Assembly: GCA_934444695.1 (NCBI GenBank) | Contig: CAKSDF010000088.1 | Coordinates: forward strand, 1 to 8,227 | Direction: 5' to 3' | Source of the DNA: an uncultured Eubacteriales bacterium | GTDB lineage: Bacteria > Bacillota > Clostridia > Oscillospirales > Acutalibacteraceae | DNA: 8,227 nt | In this document: positions 1 through 6,206 of the stretch, in pieces | How positions within the stretch are numbered: the stretch's first letter is position 1 | Layout of the letters: each line of letters starts with the position of its first letter | Made by a program: the position numbers and the translations under genes | The notes under the pieces: model-generated | What the model saw: the letters and a program-made list of their open reading frames with translations, nothing else | Told to the model about the DNA's origin: nothing | Databases searched by the model: none

Positions 1-576
1 CACGATCTTTTTGATCTCTGACTTATACTCGCGCAGGAATTTGATAACCTTCGCGGGGATGGAAAGCTTGCCGGTTTTTGCAACTTCCACTCTGTCTCTT
101 ACGAGCACCATTACAACGCAGATAACAAGCGTAGCTATGGCGAGAACCATAAGAAGGGTCATTACAATACCGTACTGTGCGCTGCCATCGTCCACATAGG
201 AAGTAAGGTTTCTCAGGTCGGTGTAGCTTAAAACCGAGCTCACGCGGATAACCAACAGAATGATGGCATTGATGAGTCCGGTAACAACCGCCGCACCGTT
301 CCATTTCTGGCTCTTGAAAAAGCCTACGCCTATGAAGATTGCAGTCAAAGCACCGAATATGAAGGACGCAAAGAACCATCCGGATTTCCAGAGGTGTGCG
401 CCGTCCACGCCAAGGACAGCCGATTTATCGGCGCCGAAGGCCAGTTCAGCTCCGGTGAGGGATATGGTGTCGCCCGCATTGGTCGCCACCGTGACAAGGG
501 GAAAGAAAAATGCTACAAGAGTTGCCACTGCCAAAAGCGCGGTGAGCACTTTTAAGAAGTCTCTTAAAATTTTCAT
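1..576 (-). CDS. secE: Preprotein translocase subunit SecE with a long multi-pass N-terminal extension (3' end cut by window)
   Basis: SecE is the small membrane subunit that clamps SecY in the Sec translocon. The frame is open for 192 codons from ATG 576 to the window edge. The last visible residues (about 172-192, SIPAKVIKFLREYKSEIKKIV) match the conserved amphipathic cytoplasmic helix of SecE; the window ends just where the family has Trp-Pro, so the universal C-terminal membrane helix lies outside. Before this helix are four hydrophobic segments at about 8-30, 67-87, 93-111 and 136-159. Positive residues lie at K2/R5/K9, K88/K91 and R160/R162, which fits an even number of crossings and a cytoplasmic SecE helix. 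Typical Gram-positive SecE has about 60-75 residues and one membrane helix, so this extension is unusual. The start is well supported: AAGGAGGAAG (581-590) lies 4 nt upstream, and no ribosome site precedes the internal Met156. It follows rpmG by 12 nt; nusG is expected next. Confidence 0.85.
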   Translation of the reverse strand, partial: MKILRDFLKVLTALLAVATLVAFFFPLVTVATNAGDTISLTGAELAFGADKSAVLGVDGAHLWKSGWFFASFIFGALTAIFIGVGFFKSQKWNGAAVVTGLINAIILLVIRVSSVLSYTDLRNLTSYVDDGSAQYGIVMTLLMVLAIATLVICVVMVLVRDRVEVAKTGKLSIPAKVIKFLREYKSEIKKIV

Positions 577-588
577 TTAGCTTCCTCC

Positions 589-738
589 TTATTTAGTTTC
601 CCTGTGGAGCGTGTGCTTTCTGCAAAAACGGCAGTACTTGTTCATTTCAAGACGGTCAGGATCGTTTTTCTTGTTTTTGACAGTGTCGTAATTGCGCTGT
701 TTGCACTCTGTGCATGCCATTGTGATTTTAACTCTCAT
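589..738 (-). CDS. rpmG: 50S ribosomal protein L33
   Basis: A 49-residue basic protein starting MRVKITMACTECKQRNY and ending HTLHRETK, the normal length and sequence for bacterial L33, a large-subunit protein near the exit-site tRNA. Two CxxC pairs (Cys9/Cys12 and Cys36/Cys39) show the zinc-ribbon, zinc-binding form. ATG 738 has a near-perfect Shine-Dalgarno site (AGGAGGTG, complement of 746-753) 7 nt upstream. The TAA stop (591-589) overlaps the ribosome site of secE, so the two are translationally linked in the classic rpmG-secE order. The gene has its own promoter and a long leader. Confidence 0.96.
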   Translation of the reverse strand: MRVKITMACTECKQRNYDTVKNKKNDPDRLEMNKYCRFCRKHTLHRETK

Positions 739-773
739 TTTATGGCACCTCCTGATATCGGAATTTTTATTGA

Positions 774-806
774 CCGGCCGGGCTCTGACAAGCCTTTTTC
801 GGCCGG
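774..806 (-). promoter_or_regulatory. Strong stem-loop in the rpmG leader
   Basis: On the minus strand, CCGGCCG (806-800) pairs with CGGCCGG (780-774), and the inner GGCT (794-791) pairs with AGCC (784-781) around a 6-nt loop. Five A residues bulge on one side, giving an 11-bp GC-rich stem. It ends about 20 nt upstream of the rpmG ribosome site, where ribosomal-protein leaders often carry autoregulatory RNA. I do not recognise a named leader family. There is no U-tract, so it is not a terminator. The regulatory role is inference. Confidence 0.4.
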
Positions 807-863
807 AAAATATCCTCCCTCTTCACCGTATTGCGGCCCTTCGCCAAGATGCCCATTCTTTAA

Positions 864-906
864 GACGAAAAATTTCGTCGACGAAAAAACCACGAAAAAA
901 CCGTGG
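864..906 (-). promoter_or_regulatory. Nested, mutually exclusive inverted repeats at the start of the rpmG transcript
   Basis: In minus-strand reading, CCACG (906-902) and CGTGG (894-890) enclose a 7-nt loop and are followed by six T (889-884), a small terminator-like unit. It runs into a 14-bp perfect palindrome TTTCGTCGACGAAA (886-873). The TTTCGTC half of that palindrome (plus strand 873-879) can instead pair with GACGAAA at 864-870. The arms compete, so alternative folds are possible within the first ~50 nt after the predicted start site. This could be an attenuator, or simply stacked terminators of the upstream operon. The pairings are seen; the function is inferred. Confidence 0.35.
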
Positions 907-938
907 AGAGGTAGAGTAACTATACCACATCTCCACGG
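895..938 (-). terminator. Terminator-like hairpin overlapping the rpmG promoter
   Basis: Reading the minus strand, CCGTGGAGA (938-930) pairs perfectly with TCTCCACGG (909-901), and six T residues (900-895) follow at once. The 20-nt loop has a further GGTA/TACC pairing (926-923 with 913-910). This has the form of an intrinsic terminator for transcripts arriving from the glmS side. No better terminator is visible after the acetyltransferase gene, so the glmS transcript may carry a ~470-nt 3' tail. The same bases hold the rpmG promoter. Confidence 0.5.
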
Positions 939-947
939 ATTATGCAA
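919..947 (-). promoter_or_regulatory. Sigma-A type promoter for rpmG-secE
   Basis: On the minus strand, -35 TTGCAT (947-942) and -10 TATAGT (924-919) are separated by exactly 17 bp, close to TTGACA/TATAAT. The likely start is A912, giving a leader of about 174 nt before the rpmG ATG. The spacer and -10 lie inside the arm and loop of the hairpin at 895-938, so melted promoter DNA and terminator RNA share the same bases. Confidence 0.7.
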
Positions 948-993
948 GTGTTTTTTAAAATTATTTCAAATAAATCGGATTTATGGGGATTTT

Positions 994-1080
994 GCGGGAA
1001 AATTACGGAGAGAATTCATTTTCTTCCCGCGGGCAAAGCTGCTTTTCACAAGCAAAAAACGTTTGCTTTAAAAGCGCAGC
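994..1080. other. Run of stem-loops in the gene-free region
   Basis: Two hairpin units stand in a row. The first is GCGGGAA (994-1000) with TTCCCGC (1024-1030). The second is nested: the outer arms GCTGCTTTT (1038-1046) and AAAAGCGCAGC (1070-1080) pair with a 2-nt bulge and enclose AGCAAA (1051-1056) with TTTGCT (1062-1067). No U-tract or open frame with a ribosome site accompanies them. They may belong with the four-way element at 1102-1251 as one structured RNA, or be 3' UTR of the glmS transcript. Strand is undecided. Confidence 0.3.
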
Positions 1081-1101
1081 ACAGCTAAAGGGTATTTGGC
1101 C

Positions 1102-1251
1102 GGTCGCTGAGACTGCCTCGGCCTTGCCGAGGACGGAGGAAGCGGAAATGGGCAAGTCTTATGCATGAGAAATGATGCTGCTCTTTTTGAACGCGCCCGG
1201 GTTTTTATGAGCGCCTTCCTCCGTTCAGCTTTTGCTGACGGTCTCAGCACC
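1102..1251. ncRNA. Candidate structured RNA or inverted-repeat element folding as a four-way junction
   Basis: Four stems meet with no unpaired base at the junction. Stem A is 1106-1115 with 1239-1248 (10 bp, one wobble), extended by GGT 1102-1104 with ACC 1249-1251 past one bulged C. Stem B is hairpin 1116-1132 (CCTCGGC, loop CTT, GCCGAGG). Stem C is hairpin 1225-1238 (TCAGC, loop TTTT, GCTGA). Stem D is ACGGAGGAAG 1133-1142 with CTTCCTCCGT 1215-1224, closing a 72-nt inner part that has GGGC/GCCC (1150-1153/1195-1198) and GCAT/ATGC (1163-1166/1175-1178). A weak hairpin plus TTTT follows on the plus strand (1254-1277). I match it to no known RNA family (not tRNA, SRP, tmRNA or RNase P). A MITE-like element is the alternative. 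The pairing is seen; expression is not shown. Confidence 0.4.
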
Positions 1252-1270
1252 CCCGCAACGTGCCGGGCTT

Positions 1271-1350
1271 GCGTTTTGGCGTTCCTGCGTTTTCGCGTTT
1301 CTACTTTTTTACGTTTCCGCGTTTTGCCCTTTTTGCCATTTTTGCTTTTT
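1271..1350. repeat. Degenerate GCGTTT-type short repeat tract
   Basis: Imperfect units of about 8-9 bp run in tandem on the plus strand (GCGTTTTG, GCGTTCCT, GCGTTTTC, GCGTTTCT and so on), drifting into GCCNTTTTT units at the right end. The minus strand is correspondingly A-rich. It lies just downstream of the acetyltransferase stop and shows no credible ribosome site or gene. Replication slippage is a likely origin. The remaining bases 1351-1409 hold nothing I can name. Confidence 0.5.
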
Positions 1351-1409
1351 TAGTTTCTTTCAGCCTCGGTGTTTAGTGCCCGCCCGCCGTTTCTCGCTTT
1401 TCTTTTTGA

Positions 1410-2114
1410 TCAGCGCTTTTTGGCAACCTTTCCGCCCGATTTATAAACCGAGTTTGCCGGTACAACCCCTCTGACCATCGAAAGAGGATAGAGATTTGTA
1501 TTTCTTCCGATTATAACGCCGGGGGTGAGCACGCTGTTGCAGCCCACATCGGCAAAATCGCCCAGTACCGCGCCCATTTTGCGAAGGCCGGTATCGATAT
1601 CGAGACCGCCTCTTATGACCACGTTCGACTTATCGGCCTTGATGTTGGCGGTCACCGCTCCTGCGCCCATATGAGCCTTAAAACCAAGCACCGCATCGCC
1701 CACATAATTATAATGGGGCACCTGCACGCCGTCGAAAAGCACACAGTTTTTAAGCTCGGTGGAATTGCCCACAACAGTCCCTCTTCCGACTATGGCGCTG
1801 CCTCTTATAAAGGCGCCGGGTCTTATTTCGGCATCGGGGAAAATGACCGTCGGTCCGTTTATGACTGCCGAAGCTGCAATCTTTGCGCTTTTGGCAACAA
1901 AAACATTTTCTCCCCTCTGTTCAAATTCCGCTTTATCAAGAGAGGGAATGAGCACATCGGTAATATAGCCCTTTATTTCGGGAAGAATTTCAAAGGGATA
2001 GGTTTTTCCATCAAAAAGCGATGCTGCGTCGGTTTTTGAAAGGTCGAGAAGATTTTCGATTTTAATATCCGAAAGGTCGGCCTTAAACTCTTTTATGTCG
2101 ATCATATTATCCAT
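1410..2114 (-). CDS. GlmU-like left-handed beta-helix acetyltransferase lacking a nucleotidyltransferase domain
   Basis: A 234-residue protein. Residues 1-70 form a short helical/mixed N-terminal part. From about 71 to 222 there are hexapeptide repeats of a left-handed beta-helix. Residues VPHYNYVGD (132-140) and MGAGAVTAN (149-157) align with the acetyltransferase half of GlmU (GHLTYLGD, IGAGTITCN); His134 sits at the catalytic histidine. The stretch TGLRKMGAVLGD (175-186) is typical of archaeal-type sugar-1-phosphate acetyltransferase C-terminal domains rather than E. coli GlmU. Such proteins are often labelled UDP-GlcNAc pyrophosphorylase, but no Rossmann uridylyltransferase domain is present. 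It probably acetylates a hexosamine-1-phosphate, likely GlcN-1-P given glmS next door (inference). ATG 2114 begins 3 nt after the glmS stop, with GGTGGAG overlapping that stop, so coupling is likely; Met4 is a weaker alternative start. Confidence 0.8.
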   Translation of the reverse strand: MDNMIDIKEFKADLSDIKIENLLDLSKTDAASLFDGKTYPFEILPEIKGYITDVLIPSLDKAEFEQRGENVFVAKSAKIAASAVINGPTVIFPDAEIRPGAFIRGSAIVGRGTVVGNSTELKNCVLFDGVQVPHYNYVGDAVLGFKAHMGAGAVTANIKADKSNVVIRGGLDIDTGLRKMGAVLGDFADVGCNSVLTPGVIIGRNTNLYPLSMVRGVVPANSVYKSGGKVAKKR

Positions 2115-2117
2115 CGT

Positions 2118-3950
<1,833 letters not shown>

Positions 3951-4134
3951 AAGTTTTACCTCTTTTCATAAACCGAAATGCCCGCCGTTAAAGTTCCGTC
4001 AGAACTTATCGCAGCACATCACCGTCCGCTTGTTTTTTTGGGCGGCCGACCGCGCAGATTTTTTATGCGGTTTAAATTGTGACCGGCGCCGATTTTCGGT
4101 TTTCCGGCACCTTTGTACAATTACTCGATTTTAT
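3951..4134 (-). promoter_or_regulatory. Structured 5' leader of glmS, no recognisable glmS ribozyme
   Basis: The predicted leader is about 185 nt. It can form GGTGCCG (4111-4105) with CGGCGCC (4091-4085), 7 bp with one wobble, and a hairpin AAGTTC (4007-4002), loop TGACG, GAACTT (3996-3991). A weaker CCGCA/TGCGCGG pairing lies between them. In many Bacillota this place holds the GlcN6P-sensing glmS ribozyme, but I cannot find its core. Another kind of leader control or none is possible. Confidence 0.35.
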
Positions 4135-4140
4135 ACCGAG

Positions 4141-4169
4141 ATTTTACCACTAACCGCCCGGTTTGTCAA
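4141..4169 (-). promoter_or_regulatory. Consensus sigma-A promoter for glmS
   Basis: On the minus strand, -35 TTGACA (4169-4164) is a perfect consensus, the spacer is 17 bp, and -10 is TAAAAT (4146-4141) preceded by TGG, giving an extended -10. The spacer contains the dyad AACCG-GG-CGGTT (4163-4152), a possible operator. The expected start is near 4134. Confidence 0.85.
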
Positions 4170-4330
4170 CAATTCTGTTTTTTCGACCGATTGTTTCTTG
4201 CTTAAAACCTTAAAAGTCTCCACCTTTTTTAAATCCTTTGAGCACATTTCGGCGGGATTTAATCGGCACTAATCCTTTTTTCGGACAGGGCGGCTGCAGC
4301 TTTAAAACAGGTCTCTATACTCTATACATT

Positions 4331-4364
4331 GTTACGGCCGTTATAGATGTTACAGCTGTTATAG
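4331..4364 (+). repeat. Two tandem 18-bp-period dyad repeats ahead of the PBP promoter, operator-like
   Basis: GTTACGGCCGTTATAG (4331-4346) and GTTACAGCTGTTATAG (4349-4364) match at 14 of 16 positions. The two differences (G/A and C/T) are compensatory: each copy keeps an 8-bp perfect palindrome, ACGGCCGT or ACAGCTGT. The second copy covers the -35 position of the promoter at 4373-4381 and reads TACAnnTGTt, near the BlaI/MecI/CopY-type operator TACAnnTGTA. Binding by such a repressor is inference. Two direct TCTATAC copies lie just upstream (4314-4327). Confidence 0.5.
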
Positions 4365-4372
4365 CTATACCT

Positions 4373-4381
4373 TGCTATAAT
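4373..4381 (+). promoter_or_regulatory. Extended -10 promoter for the PBP gene
   Basis: TGCTATAAT is a perfect extended -10 (TGn plus TATAAT at 4376-4381). No good -35 is found 16-18 bp upstream, where repeat 4349-4364 lies. Transcription would start near 4388, giving a ~60-nt leader to the TTG start at 4448. Confidence 0.6.
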
Positions 4382-4447
4382 TATGATTTTTACTTGGCAG
4401 GCAAATTAAAAAATTGCGGCTAAAGCGACGCGAAAGGAATGTTTTAG

Positions 4448-6043
4448 TTGAAAAAAAGAATGACCGTCTGCGGCATATGTCTGACCCTTGTTTTTGCCCT
4501 TATAGGCGGGCGGCTTTGGCAGATAAGCCTGCTCGACCTTTATAAAACATCGTCGGCCGGGGCTGGTAGCTACCTTGTAACCGTCGACCGTCCGAGGGGC
4601 AGCATATTCGACCGAAACCTTGAGCGGCTGACCAATCGGGACGCCGTTTATAAGGCGGTGCTGACCGCCACTCCCGAGGTGAGCCGGGAGCTTTACCGCT
4701 GCTTTTCAAAGGCCCGGGCCGAGGAAATATCAAACTCCCTTCGGGAAAACACGCCCGTTACCGTTACGGTGCCTGCCGACTTTTCGGCAAAGGGTGCCGC
4801 CGTTTTTAAAATATACGACAAAAATCCCTCCTATATTCCCGCCGTTCAGCTTATGGGATATCTCGATTCTCAGCAGCGCCACGGTAAAGCGGGCATATCG
4901 CTGACCTTTGACGATTGCCTTTATTATGATGTCGCCACATCGGCATCGGTGGCGGCCAACGCGGCGGGAGGCATGCTTCTCGGAATAGAGCCCGAAAGAA
5001 ACGACAATTCCGACATATACGAAAGCGGCCTTGTCACCACCCTCGATTACAAAATCCAGCTGGCGGCCGAAAGCGCCCTTTCGGGGGTCAAAAAGGGTGC
5101 CATAGCCGTAACAAAAACCGGCAGCGGAGAGATTCTTGCCCTTGCAAGCGCGCCCTCCTTCAGCCCGCAGAATCTCTCGGCCGCCCTCAAAAACTCCGAT
5201 TCACCCTTTTTGAACCGCAGCCTTTGCGACTATAATCTCGGATCGATATTTAAGATGTGCGTGGTCTGCGCCGCCCTTGAAAGCGGTATTTCGGCCGATT
5301 TTTCCTATTGCTGTACCGGCAGCATAGATTGCGGGAACACATTTTTCTGCCACAAATCCGACGGCCACGGCAGCATTGATATGAGCGAAGCCTTTGCAAA
5401 ATCCTGCAACACATATTTTATTGCTTTGGCGCAGGAGGTGGGAGCGGATAAAATTTACGGTATGGCGCAAAAGCTCGGCCTTTCGGGCAACCGGAAAATA
5501 TGCGAAGGAATTGAGCAAAGCTGCGATCTGGGCGAGCTTTCAAAAATAAAAGAATCCCCATCGGCTTTGGCGAATTTCGCCATCGGTCAGGGGGACATTA
5601 TGGTCACGCCCCTTTGCATATCGCTGCTTGTAAACGCGGCGGCCAACGGAGGGGTGTATTTTCCGCCCGTGCTTATCTCGGGCTATCGGGACAAGGACGG
5701 AAATATCGATTATCAAAAGGGAACGGAAGGCACAAGGGTCTTTTCAAAGCAAACGGCCGAGACACTTTCGGCCATGATGAAGCGGGTTTTTGAGGACGGC
5801 ACGGCAAGCGGTCTTTCACCTGAAGCAGGCGTTTACGGCGGGAAGACGGCCACCGCCGAAACGGGATTTAGAAACGATGAGGGGGACTTTGCCAAGGCGG
5901 CGTGGTTTGCGGGATACTATGAGCTTGGGGATGAGCGGCTGTCGGTGGCGGTGCTGGTTGAGGACGGAAGCTCGGGAACGGCCGACGCGGTGCCGGTGTT
6001 CAGGGATTTTTGCAACAAAACAGCGGCCGATATGAGATCCTAA
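4448..6043 (+). CDS. Class B penicillin-binding protein (peptidoglycan D,D-transpeptidase)
   Basis: A 531-residue membrane-anchored transpeptidase that cross-links peptidoglycan outside the cell. One membrane anchor lies at about 5-25. The N-terminal dimerisation domain carries the class B signature RPRGSIFDRN (48-57). The transpeptidase domain runs from about 195 to the end, with active-site Ser266 in SIFK (266-269), SCN (319-321) after GHGSIDMSEAF, GQGDIMVTP (380-388) and KTA (466-468). The third box is usually KTG, so Ala468 is a variation. No PASTA domains are present, unlike PBP1/SpoVD of Bacillus. At 531 residues it is short for the class, mainly in the N-terminal domain. The start is TTG at 4448 with AAAGGA (4433-4438) 9 nt upstream; ATG 4460 (residue 5) is too far from it. 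It is monocistronic by appearance and divergent from glmS. Division, elongation or sporulation role cannot be told from sequence. Confidence 0.92.
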   Translation: MKKRMTVCGICLTLVFALIGGRLWQISLLDLYKTSSAGAGSYLVTVDRPRGSIFDRNLERLTNRDAVYKAVLTATPEVSRELYRCFSKARAEEISNSLRENTPVTVTVPADFSAKGAAVFKIYDKNPSYIPAVQLMGYLDSQQRHGKAGISLTFDDCLYYDVATSASVAANAAGGMLLGIEPERNDNSDIYESGLVTTLDYKIQLAAESALSGVKKGAIAVTKTGSGEILALASAPSFSPQNLSAALKNSDSPFLNRSLCDYNLGSIFKMCVVCAALESGISADFSYCCTGSIDCGNTFFCHKSDGHGSIDMSEAFAKSCNTYFIALAQEVGADKIYGMAQKLGLSGNRKICEGIEQSCDLGELSKIKESPSALANFAIGQGDIMVTPLCISLLVNAAANGGVYFPPVLISGYRDKDGNIDYQKGTEGTRVFSKQTAETLSAMMKRVFEDGTASGLSPEAGVYGGKTATAETGFRNDEGDFAKAAWFAGYYELGDERLSVAVLVEDGSSGTADAVPVFRDFCNKTAADMRS

Positions 6044-6146
6044 GACCCCCCGGCCGCCGATGATTGATTTTTTGTTTGACCTCGTTATCAAAAAACATTT
6101 TGGTCTATACGAAGGCTCGCAAACGGCGGAAAATCAGGCAATGCGG

Positions 6147-6173
6147 AAAAAATGTTTCACGTGAAACATTTTG
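6147..6173. terminator. Possible bidirectional terminator formed by the parS palindrome and flanks
   Basis: The parS palindrome is flanked by A and T runs so that 6149-6172 is a perfect 24-bp palindrome, foldable as a 10-bp stem with an ACGT loop. Reading minus, it ends in TTTTTT (6152-6147) after the cotH-family gene; reading plus, in TTTT after the PBP gene. The stem is AT-rich, so termination efficiency is uncertain. No other convincing terminator is visible in 6044-6206. Confidence 0.35.
6153..6168. other. parS: parS centromere site (ParB/Spo0J binding)
   Basis: TGTTTCACGTGAAACA is a perfect 16-bp palindrome identical to the consensus chromosomal parS bound by ParB (Spo0J). ParB loads here, spreads and recruits SMC for origin segregation. 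Such sites cluster near the replication origin, so the window is probably origin-proximal; the rpmG-secE region is often origin-proximal too. It lies between two convergent genes and interrupts neither. Confidence 0.93.
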
Positions 6174-6206
6174 TATATTTTGCAAACCACACAAAGCAGG
6201 AACGAC

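Noticed and set aside
23..379. 118-codon minus-strand open frame over secE, plus the plus-strand frames at 11-199 and 260-580
   Set aside because: They lie in other frames of the secE coding region, lack ribosome sites and show no recognisable protein; the secE frame has a strong start and a family match.
604..1071. 155-codon plus-strand open frame across rpmG and its leader
   Set aside because: It is antisense to rpmG, which is certain, and has no ribosome site or family resemblance.
1102..1251. TPP (thi-box) riboswitch, suggested by GGGGTGCTGAGAC on the minus strand
   Set aside because: The CTGAGA element is there, but the conserved ACCTGATC and GGATAATGCC parts and the normal P1-P5 layout are missing, and no thiamine gene follows.
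739..1409. tRNA gene near rpmG-secE, as found in some Bacillota
   Set aside because: I found no cloverleaf and no T-loop GGTTCGAATCC-like sequence on either strand.
3951..4134. glmS ribozyme (short CGGCGGGC match near 3980)
   Set aside because: The match lies only about 25 nt from the ATG and lacks the rest of the core, the cleavage-site context and the pseudoknot partners.
4439..4447. Upstream in-frame ATG-TTT-TAG abutting the PBP TTG start
   Set aside because: The ATG directly follows the AAAGGA ribosome site with no spacing, so it is unlikely to be used; probably chance.
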